Source: Amoebophrya sp. A120 (taxonomy: Eukaryota; Sar; Dinophyceae; Syndiniales; Amoebophryaceae). From it: 64,000 bases of DNA. This document shows, piece after piece, positions 34,901 to 45,700 of this stretch. Positions within the stretch are counted from its first letter, which is position 1; the number at the start of each line of letters is the position of its first letter. Where the stretch lies: the NCBI GenBank assembly GCA_905178155.1, contig CAJINV010000002.1, forward strand, positions 7,222,743 through 7,286,742, in the 5' to 3' direction. Below the pieces are notes generated by a model, which ran no database searches, was not told the origin of the DNA, and saw only the letters and a program-made list of their open reading frames with translations. The translations under genes were made by a program, and so were the position numbers.

Positions 34901-36997
34901 ACTTTTCTGTCATGCAGAAACGTAGTTTGTCATGCAGAATAGGCAACACCTAGAAGCTCAGAAACTTGTCATGCTGAGCCAGCATTTGTAGCCTCATCAT
35001 GAGACGCCACCCAGCATCACAAGTTTCCAGACCCAGACATTTTTACTTTTGATATCCAGGAAGCGAAGACAACGACTTTTGGAAAAGAGGAAAATTCCTG
35101 GAGGTGCTGGAGCAAGTAGAACATCAGGAGCTGCAACGCCGACTACAGCAACTGTTCCGGAGCTGGAAAAGCAGGAGAAGCCCGGCGCGGCTATTAAGGT
35201 AGACGGGGGCACCAGTGCAACAAGTTCCAGCTACAGCAAGCCGGATAAACACAGTACGACTCTAGTACCAGCAACGACCAGCAACCAACAACTGTTCGAG
35301 CTCGGGCCGACGTTTACTGAGTACGAGAAGTGTGCGTTTATTTCCCTTTTCTGCGCCGGGGGCGCCGCGTTGCTACCGACTGTCGGCAGGTTGTTGGGGA
35401 TTTTGCCGTTGTTTCTTTACGAGGAAACGGACAAACAGGCGCAGGAACAGCTCCTCGGAAAGTGGAACGGGTGGACAAGATTTACGGCGGTAAGCCTCGA
35501 CACCGTGACGTTTCTGGTCTTACTCGACAGGTTCTACCAATTGTACATGATTGTGTACGGCTGCGGGTTTGTGTTGGCGAAACAGAATAGTACCAGCGGG
35601 AAAGAAACAGCAGAGGAGACCACATCGAAAAGCGGCAGTGGTGGTCCCCTCTCGAGAAGTACCAGCGCCGTGCCGAGAAGAAATACGTCGGCATCAGCGA
35701 GAAGCAAGAATCAGAAACAGAACGCAGAAAATCAGATTACCGACTTAGAGCAGGGCCTGGAGGTAGCGCCTACCGTAGAAGACGAGTACTTCTCAGTTGA
35801 TGCAGCAAACCAAATTACCGACGCAACTACAACGAAGATGGGCGCTAACGAAGTTCTTGTAGGAGGCCACGAATCTTCTTCGGTGACAAACCCGAAACGA
35901 GATCGATACACGACCAGCTTCGCCTTGCACACGCTTCGCTGGGAACTTTTGAAGTTGAAGCAGGTTTTCAAGCTTTTCGTCTTCACGCACTTTCTGACCC
36001 TGGCGCTCTTGCTTTGTCTCGTCTTTCACCAGATGTTTTTGTCTGGGTTTCTGCTGTCACCCGGGGGATTCGGTGGCGTTTTCGGGGGAAGTGGGCAAAC
36101 CAGCAATGCGTACGTTGACAACAGCCTGCAGGACAGCGACTTCAAGAAGAGCAGCTTCCCACACAACCCCTTCAACGCCAATAGCGGTCCGGATCTCAAG
36201 GACCGGCCTTTTGGGAACTCGGTACAAAATTTTCCCCTGTCTTCAACATCTTCTTCGACGGCAAGTGCGGCTTCCACTGCATCCTCCTCGTTTTTGGAAG
36301 GGTCGGAACAATCTGAGCAACAGCGGACTCCCCCCGATGACGAGGTGCAGTTCGCACGAGAGCTGCAGGAAGCGGACAATCGGAGGTATCTCGCGATGAG
36401 TAACGAGGAGCGTGCGAAGTTGGAAGTGGAGCAGCGCTGGGTGGCGCAGGAAGCGAGAAAGTGGTACAAGGAACAAGGGTGGTGGGCGTTCGGACAGTAC
36501 TCGCTACCACCAAATTCGGCACTGTTCAGCTTCGGGGAGGGAAGGGTATAGCCACTTCTTTTCTTGTTTTAGCATTTTTCGCGAGGAAAAATTAAAATAC
36601 ATGCCGTGGCTTCATAGTTCTATCTACTATAAGCCGTTTCTTTTATATCCACTTGTTGTATTTGAAGATAAAGATCATGCAAAACATCATACAGTGGAAA
36701 ATTGGCGCTGCCGTTTTCGCCTACGCCGTGTGTGCGTTTTCCGCACCGATGTACGTTGCTGCGAAGCATTTGGACACGCACGGGAGGATCTTGGAAAATT
36801 TGCTCGATGGGGGATTTTCGATTCTAATCGTGTGCTGTCTGATCACTATGTTGGGGCTGGCGGAAATCGGGCAGCAAGTTGCGGAAATGACACTCGAGGC
36901 GACGGCGTTGCAGGGAGAGGGAAATAACGCTGGTGTGGGCGTGGCAGCAGGGACTACAGCAGCTGCTGCGCCAGGAGGAGCGAGCGGGAATCCATAG
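28989..36997 (+). CDS. Very large multipass membrane protein with disordered regions
   Basis: Exons: 28989-29342, 29554-30616, 30782-34802, 35060-36545 and 36695-36997, about 2408 residues. Introns 1, 2 and 4 are GT-AG; intron 3 is an inverted-repeat element (junction VES/RKRR). If intron 4 is not spliced, the protein stops at 36551 (2309 residues) and 36677-36997 is a separate small membrane protein. An N-terminal hydrophobic segment (FLLSISFLVDWVSVLVV) may be a signal or anchor. Further membrane segments include ALVVYLYIALMFFL, FTLLFVASLLLAAASGIF, FISLFCAGGAALLPTVG, TVTFLVLL, FVFTHFLTLALLLCLVF and, in the last exon, ILIVCCLITMLGLAEIG. Between them are very long Ser, Thr, Gln and Glu-rich disordered stretches. 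No enzymatic motif was seen; a channel, transporter-like or structural role cannot be chosen. Confidence 0.72.
34803..35054. mobile_element. Introner element F4
   Basis: A 252-bp F-family element; ends TATCAAGTGTAAAAATGTCT and TATCAAAAGTAAAAATGTCT share the GGGTCTGGAA inner repeat. Duplication TCCAG at 34798-34802 and 35055-35059. Removal restores VESRKRRQRLLEKRK. Confidence 0.92.
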
Positions 36998-38046
36998 CAG
37001 TAGGTGGTGGATCGATTATTTATGAAAGCGAAAAAATCAAAATGAATATAATTGATGAAGATCAACATAACGAGCAGTTGTGAACTAGTCGTCCGAAACT
37101 GACAAACTGATGAAACTACGCGAACGTTTTTTGTGCCAATGCATTTCAACGATTTTACTTGTTTCAAGAACTGATTTTGACATGCAAAATGAATTTATTT
37201 TACACTACGAATTTCTATATTCTTCTGCTTCTGCAAGTGCAACACTCTTAGCATTTTAGCAAGATCGCTTGTACGATTGAGAAAAGATAGCGCACTAGAA
37301 TGAGTCACTATGACAAAGTCGATGAACTCACTACGGACAATTCAGGCCAGGCGGACAACAATGAACCTGATGTAGAGATGAAAGAACAATGTGATGATGA
37401 TCTCTCTGAGAATCAGGTAAAACAGCACCGATCCAGGAGTTACCGCCGCTGGTGCTGCAGGAAAAGCCAATTAGGAAACGGCAAGGATTCCGCACTCCCT
37501 GTCGAAGAGCAGGCAGAGTAGCGTCAAGCTGTAACAACTGTAAAACGACAAGATGATCATGATCTTCAGCAGGCGAAGAAATGATCACTTCACTTCTATG
37601 ACGATGAAGGCACACGATCTCGAACTCGATCTTTTGACGACACGATCTCGAGGAGCTCCTGTAGGAGAGCAGTACAGCTGTCAGGCTCAACCAAGGACAA
37701 GATTTGAAGAAATTCGTTGTTGACGATCCTTAATTTTTGAAAGCCCGCCGAGGATCATACTAAGTAAGTATTCGCTTGAATTCATAATTGGTTGTAAGTA
37801 GGAATGCACATACCTCAAGGAGGTTTTTATCTTTGCTCATTCTTGATGTATCGCTTTTGTCAAGTTCAACTCAATGCGCAGGACGAAGAACCAAGGCCAG
37901 GCGCATGCCAGACAAAGACCGTGCTTCCTGGATCAGAACATAGTAGGAGTAGGTAGCGACACTTGAATTTGCACAACGACAACGTTAGCCTTGGTCATTG
38001 ATTTTGTTACGACAGAACGATATTACATACAGGGATAGCGAATAAA
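36998..38046. other. Intergenic with one small candidate ORF
   Basis: About 1 kb. The only candidate is an ATG at 37300 opening 73 codons (MSHYDKVDELTTDN then an acidic stretch), with a GT donor-like site at about 37417 after SENQ. It could be the first exon of a transcript, but no partner exon was found in frame. Otherwise no feature. Confidence 0.35.
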
Positions 38047-39720
38047 ATGCAGGACTCCACTTCCTCCTCGGCAAAAGCTGCCGAAAAAACCGACGGACTG
38101 CTGATCCCGACAGGAGTGGTTGAGATATCTTCAAGCAATAAGCGGCAAGCGGAACAAGCAATGATTTCCAACGACCAGGATTGTTCTATGAGCAGTCCGA
38201 GCACTACAAGCTCGAGTGACGCGCTCCCGTCTCTGAACTCGAGCGACACGAGCTGTGATCATGCCAAACTAGAATTGAAGGGCGGCTCCGAGGACGTGAC
38301 TGCTGGCCTAGAGAAGAATATCCAGCACGATAAACGACCCGACCCGGCTGTAGCGACAACTACTCCGGTTGCCATGCCCGTCGCAGGAGTCTCTCCTGAA
38401 AGAGACCACGAGCCAGACAGTTCGATGAATACTAGGGACCCGAAAGTCCGCAAAGTCGAGAGCCACGACGACTACTTTTTTAGCGAGTACGACAATCTCG
38501 CGGTGCACAAACTGATGCTGACCGACAAAGCCCGGATGGACGCGTACAGCAGTGCGATCCTTCAGCTGAAGGAAAAAATAGAAGGCAAAAACTGCATCGA
38601 CGTGGGGACCGGAACTAGCATTCTCGCCATGCTGATGGTGAAACTCGGCAACTGCAAGCACATCCACGCGATCGAGGCCTGTCCGAAGGTGGGCGCGATT
38701 GCGAGGAAACTGTTGGAAGCGAATCCGGAGCTGAAGAAGCGGATCACGCTGTGGAACTGCAAGGTGGAGGAAGTTCCGGTTTTGGAGAGCGACAACATTG
38801 ATGGAAGTGAGGCGAGTTTCTCGAGTGCACCTAGTACAAAAACCCCAAAAGCAGGCATCGTCAAGCAGTCCATCGACGTGATCGTCAGCGAGTGGATGGG
38901 TTTCCACTTGCTCCACGAGGGGGTTCTGGACACGATCCTTTTCGCGCGGGACCGGTTTCTGAAGCCCGATACTGGCCTTATCATGCCCGACACCTGTGAA
39001 ATTTTCTGCGCCCCGATGGACTTGACGAAATATTTGCAGGAGAGCAAGGAGGAAACCCTCGGGTACTTTCACCCCGACAGCTTCTTCGGCTTGGCCGGTT
39101 TCGAGGATTTGTTCGGACGAGTCAGGAGCAACCCGTTGTACGAGCCGCCGCACTTGCACGAGGAGCCGGACGTGGTGCGGGGAATCGCCGCCGACGAGCT
39201 GTTCGTTGACATCACTACGGAGGAGTTCAACAAAGACCCGTTTGTCTCGTTGGATTTGTACAAGTGTCAGCCACGGGATCTGGATCGGGTAGAGCGAAGA
39301 ATCTTCCGTTGTACTTCTGCGGCGCAAGAACAGCGAGAAGCGAACAAAAGCGAGGCGATATCGTCGGAGGACGCATCAATTGTAGAGCCGAACAGATTTG
39401 TGTGCGAGAAAGACGGGATTTTCGGTGCCGTTGGGATTTGGTTCAAGTGCATCTTCCCGGCGCCCGGGGCGGGTTTCAGCGAGAAGTACCCCTTTGAACA
39501 TGAGGAGGACAAAGCCAAGAAAAGGATCGTTCTCTCCACCAGTCCGGAACACCTAATGACCCACTGGAAGCAGACGATTTTGTTTCTGAAGAACCCGGAG
39601 GATAACGACAGACTGTTTAACTTCGAAGCGAAAAAGGGCGACTTGATTGAATTCGGCCTGGCCTTGAAAAGAGAACCGGAAGAAAACAATCGCCACTATG
39701 AAATCGAGTTTGAAATGTGA
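38047..39720 (+). CDS. Protein arginine N-methyltransferase, type I-like
   Basis: Single exon, 557 residues. PRMTs transfer methyl groups from S-adenosylmethionine to arginine, often on RNA-binding and histone proteins. After a disordered Ser- and Glu-rich N-terminus (about 135 residues), the core has YFFSEYDNLAVHKLMLTDKA (PRMT motif with the YxxY-H-ML-D pattern), the SAM-binding motif CIDVGTGTSILAMLM, an acidic post-I region HAIEACP, the double-E loop SEWMGFHLLHEGVLD with both glutamates, and the THW loop near residue 500 (MTHWKQTILFL). The barrel carries insertions of acidic low-complexity sequence. Start ATG at 38047 is the first in frame. PRMT1- or PRMT6-like; the exact class is not assigned. 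Confidence 0.9.
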   Translation: MQDSTSSSAKAAEKTDGLLIPTGVVEISSSNKRQAEQAMISNDQDCSMSSPSTTSSSDALPSLNSSDTSCDHAKLELKGGSEDVTAGLEKNIQHDKRPDPAVATTTPVAMPVAGVSPERDHEPDSSMNTRDPKVRKVESHDDYFFSEYDNLAVHKLMLTDKARMDAYSSAILQLKEKIEGKNCIDVGTGTSILAMLMVKLGNCKHIHAIEACPKVGAIARKLLEANPELKKRITLWNCKVEEVPVLESDNIDGSEASFSSAPSTKTPKAGIVKQSIDVIVSEWMGFHLLHEGVLDTILFARDRFLKPDTGLIMPDTCEIFCAPMDLTKYLQESKEETLGYFHPDSFFGLAGFEDLFGRVRSNPLYEPPHLHEEPDVVRGIAADELFVDITTEEFNKDPFVSLDLYKCQPRDLDRVERRIFRCTSAAQEQREANKSEAISSEDASIVEPNRFVCEKDGIFGAVGIWFKCIFPAPGAGFSEKYPFEHEEDKAKKRIVLSTSPEHLMTHWKQTILFLKNPEDNDRLFNFEAKKGDLIEFGLALKREPEENNRHYEIEFEM

Positions 39721-40655
39721 TAGACCGCCTTACAACTATCTGATGAAATAAATCGTGAGTTGCTATTTTCAGCCACCAGAGGTGAAAGATGATTAGGTTC
39801 AAACTTCAAGTTGTGGAGTCCTCTACATTTTCATTCGTTAGCAGGATCAAAAAGACGAGAGCCAACAAGTGTTCGGATAATTCTGCCGAGCCTGCTGCTC
39901 CTCGATGCTCAAAAGTCCGTCTCCGTCGGTGATTCGTTCGCGCTCGAACACGAACAGAAATGTCGTTCATCGAAGTGAAATCATCTCGAATCGAATCGTA
40001 CTTCATCTCTGTAGAAGAAGGAAACAGATACGAAGAACATCGTCGTGCAAAGGTAGTATTGTGGTCTGTTTTAATATTTCGAATTATGCATCGGCCACCT
40101 ATATTATGTTGTATCTCGAAGAACATCGTGCTATTTTTTCCCTTGGTGGGCTCCTTCCTCTATTCGTATTTTGCTTCCGCTAGTAGTGAGGCAGACACGT
40201 CTAGACTGCTGGCGAATGAAAGAAATGATGGACGTCGTGCAAGTGCTGGTAAAAAGTTCGAGATTAGTTCCCTGCTCGACAGTTGTCTGTGGTGCAACAA
40301 GCGCAGTAAAAGTGGGAACAGCTGCAACATGAGCGCAGGAAACGGCTTGCATTCATCACACCCTCGGCAAATAGCACAGGGCAAAGAGCAACAGCGTCAT
40401 CACTTCTCAACATCTCAGGTCCCCCTACTTGCTCCCGCACACACGATATTAAATCCCGATCTTCATGGTACAACGACGGCAATAGCCGCATCACAGCTGC
40501 AACTACAAGCAAACACAACTAGTACAACTTCCACGTGCTCGCTTCTTGACGTAGCGAAAATCTTCCAGGACAGATTGTTTCGGACCTTGAAAAAGAAAAT
40601 TTTCAACAGAAAAAGCCAAGAACCCGCGAAAAGCAGAAACAAAAAGTCCGCCGAT
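39721..40655 (+). other. Leader and possible N-terminal extension of the E2 gene
   Basis: The frame of the downstream E2 enzyme is open upstream to 39960, which would add 232 residues containing a hydrophobic segment (PPILCCISKNIVLFFPLVG) and a polar tract. A GT donor-like site lies at about 40052 and part of the stretch reads like intron. Because the E2 core alone has the normal family length, this region is treated as leader or optional extension. Confidence 0.4.
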
Positions 40656-41619
40656 ATGTACAAGAACCGGCTGACAAAAGAGCTGAAGCAGCTCGAGTCA
40701 AACGTTCACGGGCTGAAGTTGATCCAGCTACCCAACCGAGACCGGGAAATAGAGGTGGAAATACAGGGACCAGAGGGGTCGCTCTACCAGGGGGAGACAT
40801 TCTATGGAAGTGTCAGAATCGAAATCAACAAAATCGAAATAATTTGTGATGCATAAAATCGATACCAGTTGGAGCCTCAGTTTCTAAGTGGCGCATGACA
40901 AATTTCGGGAGCACCAAAATCCAGTCTGTCATGCTGTTACGGCAAAGAAGACTGCTCCTGTCATGCTACTCTGACAGCACGCCGTCTTACCCTAAACAGG
41001 CTTACAAGCTGTCTCATTTGCCTGCTCCCCAATACAGGCCTTCAGTGTCCTACATTTTCTGCATCACAAGTTTTTCGATTTTGTCGATTTCGATCCTGAC
41101 ACTCCCATACATTCAGGATATACTTCAATTTCGGCGACCGGTACCCGCTGGAATCACCAATAGTTTGGTTTCAGGATCCGACGCCAGTACATCCACATAT
41201 CTACACCAACGGGCACATCTGCTTGAGCATATTAGGTAACGCATGGTCGCCGGCATTGACGGTCGAAAAGGTACTATTGCGTGTTGGGTCTTCTGACTGC
41301 TTGTTTTTCCAAATCATGATCATGTCTACTGTACTAGTTTCTTGCGAGCTTCGTCGGCGTTGACTAAACACGTACTTCCGTCGACGTGGGGCAGGTAGTC
41401 ACTGGGAAAAATAAAAAGCAGTAATGCCGTGTAGTTTCAGTAAATATAAAATGGAAAATCCAATTTCAACAACTACAGGTATGCCTCTCAATCCAGAGTA
41501 TGCTGGCTTCCGCCGACAGAAAGGTGCTTCCAGATAGCAACGACCAATATGTCAGATCGCACCCGAGGGGGAGTAATCCAAAGAATACGCAGTGGATTTA
41601 CGAGGACGACACGTGTTAA
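40656..41619 (+). CDS. UBE2W-like ubiquitin-conjugating enzyme E2
   Basis: Exons 40656-40802, 41115-41270 and 41479-41619; 147 residues from ATG 40656, close to human UBE2W (about 150). E2 enzymes carry ubiquitin on a catalytic cysteine; UBE2W-type enzymes modify protein N-termini. Visible: N-terminal helix YKNRLTKELKQLE, EGSLYQGETF, the YPLESP motif, HPHIYTNGHICLSIL with the active-site Cys, then AWSPALTVEK, VCLSIQSMLAS and the terminal WIYEDDTC, a UBE2W hallmark. Intron 1 is an inverted-repeat element that splits the E2 fold at GETF/RIYF; intron 2 (41271-41478) is GT-AG. Upstream frame remains open (see 39721-40655), so a longer N-terminus is possible. Confidence 0.9.
40803..41109. mobile_element. 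Introner element B3
   Basis: A 307-bp B-family element, in the same orientation as the copy at 3041 but clearly diverged inside. Left end TATGGAAGTGTCAGAATCGA, right end its inverted match. Duplication CATTC at 40798-40802 and 41110-41114. Removal reconstructs the E2 fold. Confidence 0.94.
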
Positions 41620-42767
41620 GAATAACTTCGATCACTGATGAAGTGCTCTGTCGGCTGGACTTATCGTGAAGGCAAGAAGCATACTCACTACGATAACACC
41701 TAGTTCGTCCGCTAGTTCTAGACACCAGCGCTGTTGTGTTGGCGGTTTTTTGAAGTACTGCCAAGCTGAGAATTACAGTTGCTCCACGAAAAATATAGTA
41801 CTTCGCCTTTTTTCAATATCCATCGAGAATATAGGCACCCATGAGCTAAAGTCAATACGCCTACCCGTCCTGCCATTGTCATGAGAACGAATCAAATCAT
41901 CTCAAACGCGCTCCTGTTGGTGAGCTTGTACGTAGACAATTTGTAGTAACAGACTAAGATTGTAGACGAATTCCAAAATCAGAGGGCTACGCTTGGGCCC
42001 ATGCTCATGGTCATGCTTCTCGGACGGGCTCGTGTTCTACCGTAGCAATAAGGTCGGATGTACAATCTCAATTTCGTTGGTGCTGCTTGTGAAATAATGT
42101 TGTCGAATTCATCAGTTCGTCTTCGTGTTCGAAGGATAAGTATCGCACGAGGGCACTGCAGGAAGATACATTGCAGCTTCTTGAATCTTCGTTTTCTTCA
42201 TCATGTCACAGTTAAAAATTGTCTTTCTGTTGTTGTCGGAATTGTCACCCGGTTTGCCATTTGAATGATCTCCGGATCAAGATAGAAGCTCCTATTTCCG
42301 TGTCGTTGATCATTGCAAGGAGGAGCAGGCACATAGAGAAGGCACTTTCATCCGATAATGATCGTGTGTCCCCTGCTGGTGTCATCGTCTGAATCTCAAA
42401 CAGAGACAGATCACAATCCTGAGGAGTACATGTCGATCACTAGCAGTCGTGTTATGACTTCTAAGAAATAGCTCGTACTACCGCGGCCGATATGGATCTG
42501 GTGTTACAATCTTCTGCTAGTAGTGAGCAACTTAGTTTTTAGACCCAAATGTGTGCTGCGTTGGCTTTTACTTGAATTCGCTTTTTGCCTCGGAATATGA
42601 ATTAACAGCGACATACTTTTACTTATATAGAAACTCTTCTATATTTGTCACCTATGGCTATGGTTCGCACGTGATTTCATCGTGACCGTTTTCTCACACT
42701 TGATAGATAGAGGTCCACATACAACACATCTAGTCTCTAACCCCATTCCCGTCGAGAAGAGGTTACC
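41620..42767. other. Intergenic, no gene recognised
   Basis: About 1.15 kb between the E2 gene and the helicase gene. Only short open frames with unconvincing translations; no inverted-repeat element. Confidence 0.5.
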
Positions 42768-45700
42768 ATGACGACTTCATCTTCCCCTGCACAACCCGGC
42801 CTTGTTCCCCCCGGCCCGACCCCCTCCGCGTCTTCCACTACATGGCCAAAAACAACAACCGCCATGTCAACCACCACCACGACCCAAAATTTCGCTCAGA
42901 ACGACAACTACAAGCCGATCGCCTCGTTTTGGAACCACCAGCTGAGGAAGCAGATCAACAAAAAGATCCAATATCCCTTCGAGCTCGACGATTTCCAGAA
43001 ACGGGCCATTTACCGGGTCGAGCTGAATCAGAACGTCTTCGTGGCAGCGCACACTTCCGCCGGAAAAACGGTGGTCGCCGAGTATGCGATTGCGAACGCG
43101 CTGTTCGACCGGAAGATTGCGATCTACACGAGCCCAATCAAGGCTCTGTCGAACCAGAAATTCCGGGAATTCAAGGAGAAGTTCCCGGGGCGAAAAATCG
43201 GAATTGTCACCGGGGACGTGTCTCTGAACCCAGACGCGGACGTGTTGATAGTGACGACGGAAATTTTGCGATCGGTCTTGTACAAGCACGCGGAATTGCG
43301 GGCTGCCGCTGTTCTTGCTGCGGACAAGCAGAATGGGATCAACACGACTGCGACTGGTCGTGAAGACACGACAACCGGTAACAACATCAATCTCGACGAT
43401 GAGAAGCTTCATCTCCACCTATCAAAAGGCCAACAACAACATCAGCAATACAACCAGTCAAAGAGACAGATGCGTGAGATCGGGACGGTAATTTTCGATG
43501 AGATCCACTATCTCAATGACTACGAGAGGGGGGTGGTGTGGGAGGAGGTGATCATTTTACTTCCGAAGCAAATTCCCTTAGTCTTCCTCTCCGCCACCGT
43601 GTCCAACGTGGAGCAATTTGGGGACTGGGTGGGCCGGCTGAAGAAGAAGAAACTGTACTACGTGTCGACGAACTTCCGACCGACTCCGCTGGAACATAAG
43701 CTGTTCCACAAAGGGGAGAGCTACGATTTGCTTCTACCGTTAAACAACAGTAACAATGCTGGTGACACAACCCCGACGCCTGTCAATGCGCAGCAGAATC
43801 AGCAGCAAGTGATGGAGAATTCCATGGCGAATGTGTGGAAAACGATCTTGATAGCGGAAAAAGAGAAGCAAAAGGCAAAGATTTTGCGGTCCACAGTGAA
43901 AACACTGACGTTGGAATTTGACAGACGACCTTTCGGTATGACGCCCGTGTCGACGGCTGTGACTGCGGCAAAGGAGAATGAGAAGAAAGGCGCGGGGAAA
44001 AAGCAGGGACAAGCTGCAAAAGCGAAGGCAGCGCCTGGGGCCAAGGCGAAAAAGGACAGCACAAGTACAGGAACTAGCGCAGAAACAAGCAAAAAGCCGG
44101 CCGAAGGCGACAACAAGGACGATGATAGTATCATCGGCTACACAGTAGAGAAAGTAAACCAATCAGATTTCACGAAGCCAGCGGCCAAGCTGGGGGTCAA
44201 GCCAGGGTGGGTGATTGAAGAAATCGAAGGTGAGAAGGTTAGCGAAAAACCGCTGGCGGACATTCAGCAAATCCTGAAATCCGCCGAGCTGCCGATAAGT
44301 GTCACGTTTCAGATCGAAAAAAATGTGAAGTCTTCTTCGTCCGGTGCAGGCGGAACCTCTACTTCGTCCAACACCAACAACCAGAAAAACACGAAGAACC
44401 CGTATCAGAAGCAGGAAAACGAGAGCCAGCAGCTGCAGATCCTGTTGACGAAATTGAAACAGGAGGACAAGCTTCCCGCGACGGTGTTCGTTTTTTCCAG
44501 GAAGAAGTGCGTGGATTTCGCGACGAGGCTATCCAGGAAAAAACACCCATCCCCATCCAATTTGTGATGCAAAACATGCACAAAATCCACCATCTGTCAT
44601 GCAAAAAATGGATGGGGATGGGTGTTTTTTCCTGGATAGAGGCTGCCGAACACGCTAGATTTCTGCCCTTCCGGCGCGGAAAAGCGGAAGATCCGGCAGC
44701 TGTTGGATCAAGCGTTCCAGCAGGTGCAAGTGCAGGTGCAATTGGCCAATTCCAACTTGGAAATCATGGCCAACGCGGGTGGAGGAGTCGGCGGTAGTCC
44801 GTACTATGGCAACGACGGAGGAGCAGCAGCCGGAGCCGGACATCTTCACACAACGACCACTACACCCGCGGCCGTGCACATCTTCGACGAGATGCCGCAC
44901 ATCCAGCTGATGCAGTCGCTGGCCCTGCGGGGGATCGGGTTTCACCACAGTGGGTTGCTGCCGATTACGAAGGAGATCACGGAAATTTTGTTTTCCCAGG
45001 GCCTGCTGAAGGTTCTGTTTGCCACCGAAACTTTCGCTATGGGTGTGAACATGCCCGCACGGTCCGTGATTTTTACGCAAATTGAAAAGCATGACGGACA
45101 GGAATTCCGCTATTTGAAACCCTCGGAGTACACGCAGATGGCGGGGCGGGCAGGCCGGCGCGGGCTGGATGACCGGGGGCACGTGTACGTGCTCGCAGCA
45201 AACGACTTGCCGGACAAAAGGGAATTGTCTTTGATGATGCTTTCGAAGGTAAATCCGTTGAAAAGTCAGTTCCGCGTCACCTACAAAATGCTGCTCAGCT
45301 GCATGAGCGCGACTGGAGCTGGTGCTGCTTCTTCTTCTTCGACCCTGCAGAAGGGAGGAGCGGCCGGGGACCACGAATTACAATCACCAGACAAGAACGA
45401 AGTTCCGCTTCATGAACAGCACGCAAATGCCTGCGAACAAACAGTGTCATTAGCTGTAGCTTCCACTTCACCTACGAAACACCAACACAAATCGTTGTCC
45501 ATCCTGGATCTGATGGCGTCTAGTTTCTCAGAGTCCGACCGCGCGCGGAAACTCCCGGGGCAGAAAAGACTCATCAAGGAAAAGGAGAAACAGATCGAAA
45601 GGCTGACGCTTCCCGAGGTGAATGCGACCTCAAAAAAGCAGCAGAAACTGACCCCGTTTCAAGAGTTCCTGAAGATTGAGGAAATGTTCGATTTGACCGA

